From Chara braunii (Eukaryota; Streptophyta; Charophyceae; Charales; Characeae), in the NCBI GenBank assembly GCA_003427395.1, contig BFEA01000117.1, forward strand, positions 3,194,629-3,218,989: a DNA stretch of 24,361 nucleotides, written 5' to 3'. The notes under the pieces were generated by a model that was given only the letters and a program-made list of their open reading frames with translations, searched no databases and was not told the origin of the DNA. Below, piece by piece: positions 1 to 8,355 of the stretch. Every line of letters begins with the position of its first letter. The first letter of the stretch is position 1. Made by a program: the position numbers and the translations under genes.

Positions 1-120
1 CTGGGCTGAGTTCAAAAATCAGGCCTTTAGGGCCTGTAGTCCAAAGGTCGGGCCTTTAGGCCCTGGTGTGTTCCTCCGGCCCTAAGTCGGGTCCGGTAGG
101 ACCCGTGTGAATCGAAGATG
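1..120. repeat. GC-rich stretch with three small palindromes
   Basis: No coding signal was found. Three perfect inverted repeats follow one another: 20-36 (arms CAGGCC/GGCCTG, 5-nt loop), 50-63 (arms GGGCC/GGCCC, loop TTTA) and 89-104 (arms GGGTCC/GGACCC, loop GGTA). The same style of hairpin recurs inside the MITE at 1778-1791 and near 23.45-23.65 kb. This may be the edge of another repetitive element cut by the window start; I cannot assign a family. Confidence 0.5.
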
Positions 121-144
121 TAACACGCACCAGCAAGTTAGGGA

Positions 145-1246
145 AGCAACATCCAAATTTTTTAGTTATTGGGAGCGCACAGTGACCAGCGACCAGGCAG
201 AGATGCTGGATGCCCCATTGTCACAGGAGGAGCTCTGGGAAGCACTCAAGGCAATGTCTTAGAACAAGACCCCAGGCCAGGATGGTCTGACGAGGGAGTT
301 TTGGCTGGAATTTTGGCCTATTCTAGGTGGGGATCATGAAGAATATTTCAACAAATCATGGCAATCGGAGGGCCAGCCACAGGGGTAGTAACTTTGCTCT
401 ATAAGAAGGGAGATCCAAAAGACATAAGAAACTACAGACCGATTACACTGCTGACTCTGACACATAAGATTGTAGCTCAGGAATTGGCTAATAGACTCGG
501 AAACGTAACTAGGGGGTGTTTCGGCTCAGGGCAAACAGGATTCATTCCGGGTCGATTTATTTTGGACAATGTAAACACCTTATCGGAGTCAGTGAGATAT
601 ATCCAGGACAAAGGATCAACTCGGCAATCCTGTTTCTCGACTTCGAGAAGGCGTACAATCAAGTAACTGAAAGTCTGAAACTTCCTTCAACAATGCAGGG
701 AGCGCATGGGAGTGCGCCCTAATTTTTGGAGATGGATTTGTGTGCTGTACAATGACGCTCATGGCCAGGTGCAGGTTAACGGTCATCTGTCCCAGAAATA
801 CAAGATGTCAAGATCAGTTAGGCAAAGGGGATCCGCTAGCAGCACCCATCTTTCTCTTTATCATGGAGGCGGTAGTGCCATTCCTCATAAAAGACCCGTC
901 CATAGAGCGCTTGATAGAAGAGCCAGATGAGCAAGGACGCCTAATCCACCTCCCCACGACTCTCCTCTTCGCGGACGACCTGATAGTCTTGATCCGGGCC
1001 TCGGACTCGTCATTCTAACCCCTCACTAGAGCAATGCATGCCTTCCAGTTGGCATCGGAAATGAGAATCAACTGGCCCAAGACAATAGGCTGGTGGATGG
1101 CCCAGATCGATGAAGGAGAAACAACCGCCGAGGGGCCCAACAGGAATGCAGTGGGTGACAAGTGTTGAACCCCTGCGGTACCTATGGGAGACTAGCAGAT
1201 ACAGGGCCCCACCACTCGATGGCTCCGGAGACATTAGCGAAAATAC
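145..1246 (+). pseudogene. LINE A reverse transcriptase, N-terminal and palm region (broken)
   Basis: This encoded the RT that copies the LINE RNA into DNA at a nicked target. In order, it reads: PLSQEELWEAL and an in-frame TAG at 260-262; NKTPGQDGL; LLYKKGDPKDIRNYRPITLL near 395-450; QTGFIPGRF; motif A FLDFEKAY near 635-660, in a different frame from the preceding block; motif B GDPLAAPIFLFIMEA; and catalytic motif C FADD at 968-979. A TAA follows at about 1016, and the frame then continues with AFQLASEMRINWPKTIGW. At least one stop at each end and two or three frameshifts separate these blocks. Both catalytic motifs A and C survive as peptides, but no continuous protein can be made. The reading runs up to the MITE at 1247. 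Confidence 0.88.
1239..1246. repeat. Left 8-bp target-site duplication of hAT-like MITE
   Basis: GAAAATAC here is repeated exactly at 1986-1993 on the other side of the element. An 8-bp duplication is the hallmark of hAT-superfamily insertion. Confidence 0.85.
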
Positions 1247-1678
1247 CATGGTTGCCCCGGACCCAGACATCCAGACACCGGACACCGGGCCCGGACCCGT
1301 GTCTGGATTAATCCGGATGTCCGGTAAACATCGATCCGGACAACCGGACATACTGACCCGGACAGTCCGGTTATGAAAGAACAGGTCCGGATGTCCGGGA
1401 AAAAAAAAAAACGCTACTGTAGTTGTGTAAATTGTGTTATCCAACTTATCTTGAACACACTCGCATACACACACAGTGCTGTGCACACACACAGCGGCAA
1501 GAACAATGGAAGGGGTACCCCAAGGACAACAAAGACTGTCTAATTATAAAATTGCCTTAATATGTTGGACTGTGACTGTCTCATCTCAAATGCTCTCGTT
1601 GTCTGCAATACGAAAAAGACTGCTTGGATTCTGAATCTATTCATCTGGGTGGAATTGGGGCTGTTGGGGGGCAAATCT

Positions 1679-1731
<53 letters not shown>

Positions 1732-1985
1732 CGAGTTCCGCTTGGCCCACTGAAGCTCACCCAAGATTGCAAGTACAGGCCCTTCAGGGCCGGTCCGGTT
1801 GGCCCAACGGTCCACCAAAAACTGTGCCAACAATTTTCGGGGGTCCACCAGGCACTGGAAAATTGCCTGGGGACCCCAATTTTTTTTTTTGAATTTTATC
1901 AAAATGGGGCCGAACCGGACACCGGATCCGGACATCCAGACCGGACCGTCTGGATCCCGATCCGGACGTCCGGTTGACAACCATG
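1247..1985. mobile_element. Non-autonomous hAT-like element (MITE), 739 bp
   Basis: The ends are CATGGTTG (1247-1254) and CAACCATG (1978-1985), a perfect 8-bp terminal inverted repeat, flanked by identical 8-bp copies of GAAAATAC. Both subterminal regions (about 1255-1400 and 1905-1976) are packed with CCGGA/TCCGG motifs in both orientations. This is typical of hAT ends, where repeated short motifs bind transposase. The interior has no transposase coding; the open frames over the CA run are repeat artefacts. It carries a (CA)n tract and short A and T runs. It interrupts LINE A in frame. The alternatives of another 8-bp-duplicating superfamily such as P or Merlin seem less likely. Confidence 0.82.
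1682..1732. repeat. (AC)n microsatellite
   Basis: About 25 uninterrupted AC units inside the MITE. It creates false Thr-His and Val-Cys open frames on both strands. Confidence 0.97.
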
Positions 1986-1993
1986 GAAAATAC
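1986..1993. repeat. Right 8-bp target-site duplication of hAT-like MITE
   Basis: GAAAATAC, identical to 1239-1246. LINE A coding sequence resumes directly after it. Confidence 0.85.
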
Positions 1994-2037
1994 TCACGAA
2001 GCTCAGCGCCTGGTTAGAGATGTACATGTCATTATTT

Positions 2038-2054
2038 GGCAGAGCACTTATTCT
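2038..2054. repeat. Left 17-bp target-site duplication of LINE B
   Basis: GGCAGAGCACTTATTCT, repeated exactly at 5538-5554. It abuts the T-rich (poly(A) on minus) end of LINE B, as expected for target-primed reverse transcription. Confidence 0.93.
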
Positions 2055-2330
2055 TTTTCTTTCCCTTTTTTTTTTTTAACAGGTCCTTATGGCCCTGGGT
2101 CCGTGTCCATTCTGGGGAGCGTCAGTCGGGTTCCTATTGCCCCAGCAAGTCAAGATTGAATACAACATAGTACACACCCACGCTTCCTTCCGCCTGGCCG
2201 AAGGAACCCTGACCAGCATTGATTACTCCTGTATGGGAGGATTGACTGTCAGCTTGCCCTACCCTAGCTTTCCTCTCAGATACCCTGTTGGTTCTGTCGA
2301 ATAGGTATTGAAGCACAAGAAAATGGGGAG
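2055..2330 (-). other. LINE B 3' untranslated region and poly(A) remnant
   Basis: About 275 bases without LINE protein similarity lie between the end of the C-terminal coding remnant and the left target duplication. On minus it ends in a run of about 12 A plus an interrupted A/G tract (the T/C tract at 2055-2077 on plus), the degraded poly(A) tail that primed insertion. Confidence 0.7.
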
Positions 2331-2358
2331 AGATGTCTATCCATCTGAGGCTAGAACC

Positions 2359-4060
2359 TCAATTTGTCCCTCTAGGGGCTACATTCCTTGTCATTGTTGT
2401 AGTGGCCCATTTCTTCCAGTGTAACTTATTGTCTGAGACTGTTGCGATCTTCGCCTGTAGCAACCAGTCTCTCATGAAGATTCGTCTCCTGAGTGTGAGT
2501 CTTTCAGGTTTGCCTCTCATTGCTGTCGATATACTCCTCCATTTGCATCGGATATCTGTTTCCACCATCCTCAACAGCAGGATCCACATTTCCTCCTTGG
2601 CCACTTCTGAACCCTCCATTGTCCTGGTACATCTCCTTTCCATATGACCCACAGGGCTAGTTTCCTGATCATGTGGAACCAGACCGCTTTTCCACTTCTG
2701 AGGCTGTCGGGAATGTTAGATAGAAGTAAGATGTTCGGAGGGGTGAGGTTCGGGGGAGAGGATGAGAAGAGGTGGGACCATAGGTTTCGTACTTTGTTCC
2801 ATATCCAGGCGGCCTGGCTGCAGTAGAGGAGGCAGTGGGGGATGTCTTCAGGGACGTTGTCATCGCACATTACGCATAGTTCAAAGCTGTCAGGATCTGA
2901 GTGTTTTCTTCTTTTGTGGAGCCACTGGTTGACAGGGAGTGCTGCATGGGCTAGGAGCCACTGTAAGCTACGGATTCTAGCTGGTCTGATGGGGAGGTAT
3001 TTTGTCCAGGGGATGGATATTGAGGCGGTTGGCTCTAGGATCAGTGTCTCTCTCCATCTGTCTTCGAGTTTGGGGTTGGGGTCCGTGGTCAGTAGGCCTA
3101 GGTTGTACCCGAATTTCACGTCGTAATCCAGTATCGTTCTGTTTTTTTCCGGTTTTGCTTTGTTTCCATATCCACTCCTTAGGATCGAATTCGAGCTCCA
3201 TTATGCTGAGGCCAGGCTGGAAGATTATCCATCATTTGGTTTTTGTTACACTCACTTTTCGAAGAGGGAAGGACTCTATCGTCTCTAGCAAAGGTTCTCT
3301 GTTGAGGATGGCTAGCTCCTGGAGGTTGTGATTGGCGATGGGATAGGAGTAGGATTTGGAAAGGTAGCCGGTGGCTGAGGTGCGGGATGCGAACCGGTAT
3401 GCTCTGTTCGGTGAAGTTTGGGATATGAGTATACCCCAGTCCCCTGGTTTCCAGGAGAAGACTTCTTTCAAGAGGTGGAGCCAAAGGGGTGGGATGCTCT
3501 TCTGGATTGAACTTAGGTCGTCTGCGAGAGTGTGACATCCTTTTAGGGTGTTCCGGAGTTTTTGTTCAGTTCGCCATTCCCCCCGTTCTTCTGCCCACAG
3601 GTGTGTCATCTGCCACACCCCTTTTTCAACCCACGACAACCATCTTCGGTCCTTCGTTCTTAGTGACCAGGGACTACCCTCGGGGTCCTTCATCCACTCG
3701 TTGCAAAACCGCGGTTGTCTCAGGGCCTCTTCTTTGTTCTCCGCCGTGCCATGTTTGCTTGGCATCATACGTTGCCAGGCTTTCAGAGTCGGGGTACAGG
3801 TTGGGTGTTGGGGCTGCCTGGTCGATTGAGTTACATGTGGTGTTTCTGCGGGGTCTACTTGATCTTATCGTCCACTCCTTTGCCATAATCCAGAAGTAGC
3901 TGCTCATGTTCGGTGGGGAGCTTATCGGTGCTAGGTTTCTTATGTTGTCTAGAGCCATCTTGGTCCATGGTAGGTATTGTCTGGTCAGGATGTTGATGAT
4001 CCATTTCATCTATAGTGTTGTTGATTCTTGCTTGGGGTCGATTACCCTAGGCCACCCTCC
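2359..4060 (-). pseudogene. LINE B ORF2 C-terminal half: post-RT region and zf-RVT-like zinc finger
   Basis: This is the part of the LINE polyprotein after the RT, thought to help bind RNA or target DNA. On minus it begins with QEGGLG near 4050, the conserved post-RT block. It continues in shifted frames through 4009-3674 (WIINILTRQYLPWTKMALDN), 3768-3232 and 3119-2571. The last carries a C-x2-C-x9-H-x4-C pattern (residues Cys82, Cys85, His95, Cys100 of that frame), matching the zf-RVT family. A basic tail follows at 2652-2359. It resembles the 6.9-8.1 kb part of LINE C in organisation. Frameshifts between blocks make it a pseudogene. Confidence 0.85.
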
Positions 4061-4118
4061 TGCGGTTTCCTTATGATGTGGCTCCATGCTACCCTGTTGA
4101 TGCATGAGGTTCGGTTGG

Positions 4119-4181
4119 GGTCCCTGTTCATAGATAGCATCTTGCTCTAGCCTTTACGATTTGGAGGTCCCTGTTCATAGA
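4119..4181. repeat. 16-bp direct repeat at the RT deletion scar in LINE B
   Basis: GGTCCCTGTTCATAGA occurs at 4119-4134 and again at 4166-4181, 47 bases apart. It lies exactly where the linker before the RT meets the GGLG block after the RT. This looks like filler DNA or template switching at the deletion breakpoint. Confidence 0.7.
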
Positions 4182-4189
4182 GCTGTGCG

Positions 4190-4622
4190 TAGAACGATCT
4201 GGCTATTTTCACCATTCCCAACCTGATTGGTCGACCCTGTTCTGATTGTCTGGGTCCTTCAACCCTTCGATGTTGTTATTTCTAGCGTTAACTTTGATTT
4301 TTGCGAAGAAGTGCTTTGTCGTGGATTCGTAAAGGGTGTGGTCAGTCATCCTGGCTTGAATCTGCAGGCCTCTCAGTTCTCATCTCGTCCAATCGTTGAG
4401 TTCTTCTCTTGCTGAATCAAGTAGTTGGTTGTAGAAAGTGTTTGAGGGATCTACGACAAGGTTGTCCTCCGCGAGAGATATGGCGAGTTGGAGTTCTTCT
4501 TTTCTGATTTTTCGTTCCCCTGCAATGCTTCTGGATTCCGCTGAGACTATTTGGGTAAGGTTTGTGTAACTGCCAGTGAACCATTGATGTCTGTTGTCCA
4601 ATCTGACATTGTTATGTCTCAA
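4190..4622 (-). pseudogene. LINE B linker between endonuclease and RT
   Basis: The minus-strand frame 4622-4380 (NNVRLDNRHQWFTGSY..., rich in Glu/Arg/Leu) reads on with a shift into FFAKIKVNARNNNIEGLKD and KIARSFYAQLYEQ. This is the usual helical linker before the RT fingers in L1-type ORF2. The RT itself should follow but does not: only about 130 bases separate this linker from the post-RT GGLG block, whereas an RT domain needs well over a kilobase. Confidence 0.75.
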
Positions 4623-4699
4623 GAAGAACCAGTTTCATATGACTGCCTCTGTTAGTCTTTCGGTAGCTAATAGGGAGTCGTTGTTAATTTTGTAGAAGC

Positions 4700-5533
4700 C
4701 CTGGCCTTTTTCCATGGGAGAGTCAAAGTTCAAGAGCAGCTCTACCGGCTTGTGGTCAAGACCCCGAAAGGCCGCTGGTGGGCGGATCTCGGCCTGTTTG
4801 ATTGTTCCTTGGGGGTGCTTGGAGATCAAGAAGAAGTCGATCCGGGACAACGACGTCCGGTTGGCCTGGTTCCTTTTTACCAGTGAGAAAGACTTTTTCT
4901 CTAGGTGCAGTGTTCTCAAGGGGTCGATGAGGTCAAATTTTGTCATGATGTTTCTTATGTGGGTTCTTGCTCTTGTTAGGCCTATCAGTAGAGAGCGAGA
5001 GATGCGGTCCAAGTTTGGATCCAAGGTCGTGTTCCAGTCTTCAGCGATGATCACCGGTTGAGGATTTGGGATGAGGGACTGGATGCTGCTGAAGAAGGCT
5101 AGGCGTTCATTTTTGGCGTTGGGGGCGTAGATGTTAAGAATTCTCAGTTCCTCGTCTTGCCATTTGACGGCTGGTCATGACCATCTTCCTTCTGCGTCGT
5201 CTCCCTCACTGCTGAGGATCTGACCTTCTGACCGTAGTTTGGAAGCGTTAGGTACGAGTATGGTTGTCCCCGTTTGTTGAGCCCTTCTGGGTTGGACCAT
5301 AGTGTGAAAGCACAACCCCCTAGGCTTTTTTGTATTGCCCTTTTTATGTTTCCGTGGTTTGGGAGATTAGAAAGGTGTGTGTCTTGAAGTAGAACCACGT
5401 TTGGTCTGGGTCTGTTCCTGTCGTAAAGACCTAGCCGGATGTCCCTTGCTTTATCTTCCTCAGTCAGTGCGTTACCCAACCCATTGACGTTCCAACTGAT
5501 GATTTTGAGTCCCTTGGCTTGCCAGTCTGTCAT
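4700..5533 (-). pseudogene. LINE B apurinic-type endonuclease (frameshifted)
   Basis: This domain nicks target DNA to start LINE insertion. From the ATG at 5533 the frame reads LKIISWNVNGLGN (residues ~9-21), then LLQDTHLSN, where Asp replaces the usual catalytic Glu of ETH. A frameshift near 5150-5190 moves the reading to LRILNIYAPN, then IIAEDWN (normally GDFN), SRIDFFLIS and LDHKPV at the C-terminal end of the fold. All main blocks of the exonuclease-endonuclease-phosphatase family are present in order over about 280 residues. The start is supported because the element itself begins four bases upstream of it. Confidence 0.88.
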
Positions 5534-5537
5534 GATA

Positions 5538-5554
5538 GGCAGAGCACTTATTCT
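5538..5554. repeat. Right 17-bp target-site duplication of LINE B
   Basis: Exact copy of 2038-2054. LINE A coding (YSKVLNASIFSMLRYIEAS) resumes across it. Confidence 0.93.
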
Positions 5555-6036
5555 AAAGTTTTAAACGCCTCTATCTTTTCGATGCTCAGGTATATCGAAG
5601 CATCTCATATGTTCACGAAGCTTCGGCGGGAAGCATCAGCCTACTTATGGACAACTAACCCTACCAAACAGCACTTCATATTGAAGATGGCCTGGAAACA
5701 GGTCATAAGGCAAAAGGACAGGGGGGGGTCTGGGCATCCTGGACCCAGAGCAGCAGTTGAAGGTGTTGCAAACTAGATGGGTAGTCAAGCTTATCACTCA
5801 CCCTCAGCTGCCATGGCACCCCTGGCCCTGGAGTATAAAACTCCCCCCAACATTACCAGTATGTTTTGGGTAATGAGCAAAAACTGGGCGAAGAAAGGAA
5901 AAGGGGCAGGGGGGAGGTAGCAGGAGAGATGGAAGAAAAGGGGAGACCAACTGGGCACAGCTCCTTAAGATGTAGGGAGACATCTTTCCGTCGAGAACAA
6001 GGGAACCCAACACCAGGGAAGAGGTGCTCCGACAAC

Positions 6037-6038
<2 letters not shown>
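5555..6038 (+). pseudogene. LINE A post-RT region after LINE B insertion
   Basis: It continues LINE A: SKVLNASIFSMLRYIEAS, then FTKLRREASAYLWTTNP, KQHFILKMAWKQVIRQ. After a run of eight G near 5723 a frameshift is needed to read GILDPEQQLKVLQTRWVVKL, the conserved post-RT block equivalent to GGLG-I-DP in other LINEs. Further on it reads EEVLRQQ, matching EEILRQPLF in LINE C. The reading is cut off by the T run at 6039. The zinc finger and 3' end of LINE A are not found in the window. Confidence 0.78.

Positions 6039-6109
<71 letters not shown>
6039..6109 (-). repeat. 71-base poly(T) (poly(A) tail of a minus-strand retroelement)
   Basis: An uninterrupted run of 71 T on plus. It lies at the 3' side of LINE C (minus strand), and of the tRNA-like stretch next to it. 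A tail this long and clean is unexpected beside such a decayed LINE, so it may belong to a younger insertion or may have expanded by slippage. Confidence 0.9.
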
Positions 6110-6113
<4 letters not shown>

Positions 6114-6235
6114 AGCTCCATTCAATAGGTGGGGAGCATCACCTGCTGGAAATCGGGTTCAACGTCCCTAGAACAATGAGTCCTTTGTGTTTAACTCATG
6201 GACCAACTGAGTAGAGGTCTGCCTCTTCAGTTCTA
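6110..6235 (-). ncRNA. tRNA-like sequence before the poly(A): possible SINE head
   Basis: On minus, about 78 bases (6218 to 6141) read like a degraded tRNA gene: CTCAGTTGGTCCATGAG resembles a D arm (box A region), followed by an ATGAGT...ACTCAT stem, and GGGACGTTGAACCC looks like a mutated T arm (box B; GGTTCGANNCC is usual). About 35 bases later the 71-base A tail begins. A tRNA-like head, short body and A tail is the layout of a tRNA-derived SINE. It could instead be part of LINE C's own 3' UTR. No separate target duplication was found. Confidence 0.4.
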
Positions 6236-6449
6236 TAAGAATCGCCTGATTCATCGATAACTTACTAGCATTTCTCTCTTATCTACCTAGATGATTCTCA
6301 GATTGCAGTATATTTGCACTATTATTCCTCCTCTCTCCCATACCACTTAAGATCTACCAACGCCAGTTCTGAAGGAGGGAAGAATTCAGGAAAATCAGCA
6401 GCATCTTTTAATGTGCCATCAGGCCCCAAGTCCCATCATCGATTGAACA
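6236..6449 (-). other. LINE C 3' UTR, no further feature seen
   Basis: AT-rich stretch between the last coding remnant of LINE C and the tRNA-like sequence. No ORF or repeat was recognised. Confidence 0.5.
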
Positions 6450-8331
6450 CTATTTTGTAATCACGCTTGAGTGGCGCTTCCAAAACCTTTTCCCCAGCCC
6501 ATTCACTTTCCCAATGATCCTGCCCTCTGTCTCCCCAAGCCAGTCCTTTTGAAATTGTGAGAGAATTTTTTTGATGTCTGATTTCTGAAGAAAAGTTTTA
6601 AGCTTATTTGTAGTATTGGTCCATCGAACTCGGATTTTTGTTTCCACAAATTGCATAACAATATTTGTGAGTTCTGCCCCTTCAAGCCTTACTTATTCCA
6701 TAGCATGCACACATCTTTTCTGCCATAAGGCCCAAAGTACCGCTTTCCTTCCCAGATGAAAAATATTATCTTGGAAAGTAGATAGTGCTAGGGTAGAGGA
6801 ACCATAATGTCCAAATAATATTACCCGCCAATCCCATGGTCAATCCAGTCCCGTCAAACGCTTCCAAACACAGTCTCATCTTCTCCACATCAGAATCAAA
6901 CCTGGGCATTGTGTAAATATGTGCTTTATGGTTTCCCTATATTTTCGTGAAGGGAATGACAAGAGGCGGAATTGGCACCAAGAGGATGCAAGCCCCCTTT
7001 GCTCTAAAGTTGTATGGCCAATCAAAGTCATTGGTGGGCAAGCAACGATGCACAATCTTCCATTGGAGAGATGCAAACTTGGCCGGTCTTTCTTTAACTT
7101 TTTGGAACCAGCGTAGTGGTCTTAGTTTCTCCATACTAATATTTAGATGTTTTACCCATCGGTCCTGCGTAATTGCCATTACATCAACCTTGGGTCTCAG
7201 CAGACGATATGTAGTTTTGACTGTGAGTGATTGTAGTGTTCTCGTTTTACCATGTTGGTTTGTCATCCAGCACCATTCCCTCGAGTCTATAGGGAGTTTT
7301 GCTATTGGTAATTCAGGCAAGTATGCACACGATTTTGAATCAGGGGAAGTTAATAAGACTCTGATCCTGTAGAGAGCATTGTGAGGCAGAAACTCCACCC
7401 TATCTATATCATATTTGGCGAAGGAAAAATCCCTTTGTAATTTCAATATATTAACTAATGCCCCTTGAGGATAAGTGCACACTATCTGGCATAAGATCCT
7501 TTGATTGTTATTGTCGAAGCCAGATACTCAATCCCCCTCTTGTAGGGCTCGGCCTTTTCTAAGAATAGCCTCCCATGTTATAGGTATCGAGGATGTAATC
7601 TGGTCTAATGATTCTGAAAGATGATGTGCAGATACAGCAGGAAAGTACAGGCTTGTGATTAGTTTTGCTTCTCGTTTTTACCCACATACTCCACGGTGGG
7701 GAGGAACTATTGAAGATACTTCTATTCAAGTTCGTGATCCATCGATTGCCAAAAAGAGGCTGACGTAAAATTTCTTCATAACGTCGTGGCAAGGGCTTGT
7801 CAGGCAATGGTAGTCTTCTCCGTGTTTTTAATAGAGACACCCAAAAATTATCCAGCACTAGATCCTTAGTAGATTCTCCCCTTACTTCCTCCCAACAGGA
7901 ACCTAGATTTGGCCTAGGGCACGGGATACTCCTGAATCTGTCCTCTATCCATGTCAAAGGGTGTACATTTTTTGCGGAAGGGGGGGCAAGTCTTCGAATT
8001 TGTTCTAAAGCCATAGGCTTGCAAGGAATTTCCCGAGCAAAAATAAGTTTTTTTATCCATTTTAGTGATAATGTCTGACTTTGTACATCAGGGTCCAATA
8101 GCCTTTGGATTTGGGCTGTAGAAGTGTGAGCCAGGTCACTCTTGGAATTGCTCTAGGGGCTTCTTGATCCCCTCTCCAGATAAATGCTGTAATTAGTTTT
8201 TTTAGCCCACCGGTGGCCGATTTGCCTAGTGACCAAATGACCGATTTATACCAAATAGAGGTCAGTACAACATTGTTAATGATTAAGGCTCTACCAAAAA
8301 TTGAAGTGTGCTTGTTTTTCCATTGATTCAT
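6450..8331 (-). pseudogene. LINE C ORF2 C-terminal half: post-RT, zinc-finger remnant, tail
   Basis: From 8331 on minus it reads WKNKHTSIFGRALIINNVVL, the post-palm 'thumb' typical of L1-type ORF2, then FIWRGDQEAPRAIPRVTW. The next frame (8098-7559) has SLKWIKKLIFAREIPCKPMA and EEILRQPLFGNRW, the latter matching EEVLRQQ in LINE A. At 7482-6937 it reads KVKERPAKFASLQWKIVHRC, and at 7076-6876 the end of a zf-RVT motif (ETIKHIFTQCPG) with an unclear first Cys pair. A lysine-rich tail follows (6656-6450). Each block is separated by a frameshift or stop. Confidence 0.82.
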
Positions 8332-8355
8332 TTTGTCTGATGTTGGCTTAGAAAT

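Larger units (their letters stand above)
1986..2054 (+). pseudogene. LINE A post-RT segment between the two insertions
   Basis: A short piece of the LINE A reading frame that encodes ...ENTHEAQRLVRDVHVIIWQSTYS. It joins the RT palm upstream of the MITE to the segment that restarts at 5555. It identifies LINE A as the target of both insertions. It ends in the 17-bp sequence that LINE B duplicated. Confidence 0.8.
2055..5537 (-). mobile_element. LINE B: minus-strand LINE with RT core deleted, 3.48 kb
   Basis: The borders are fixed by an exact 17-bp target duplication on each side. The 3' end is the T/C-rich tract at 2055-2077. The 5' end starts only four bases before the ATG of the endonuclease ORF, so ORF1 and the 5' UTR are absent (5' truncation is usual for LINEs). 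Order on minus: endonuclease (5533 to about 4700), linker (4622 to about 4190), deletion scar (about 4119-4190), post-RT region with GGLG (from about 4055), zf-RVT-like finger, C-terminal tail to about 2359, 3' UTR. It is non-coding today because of frameshifts. Confidence 0.92.
121..6038 (+). mobile_element. LINE A: plus-strand non-LTR retrotransposon fragment, host of nested insertions
   Basis: RT sequence runs from about 121 to 1246, resumes at 1986-2054 after a 739-bp MITE, and resumes again at 5555 after LINE B. Removing the two insertions and one copy of each target duplication makes the reading frame continue (ENT-HEAQ..., then ...WQSTYS-KVLN), which proves the nesting. The endonuclease half is missing on the left. 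On the right the element stops at the T run at 6039, just after a post-RT segment reading EEVLRQQ, and I could not find the rest beyond LINE C. It belongs to the plant L1-type group by its motifs (YKKGDPKDIRNYRPITLL, FADD). It is dead: several stops and frameshifts. Confidence 0.85.

Noticed and set aside
1540-1980. Minus and plus frames with Val-Cys and Thr-His runs
   Set aside because: They are readings of the (AC)n microsatellite inside the hAT-like MITE; no transposase motif is present.
5804-6121. 105-codon minus frame with a long poly-lysine start
   Set aside because: The lysines are the translation of the 71-base A tail, and the rest is antisense to the LINE A remnant.
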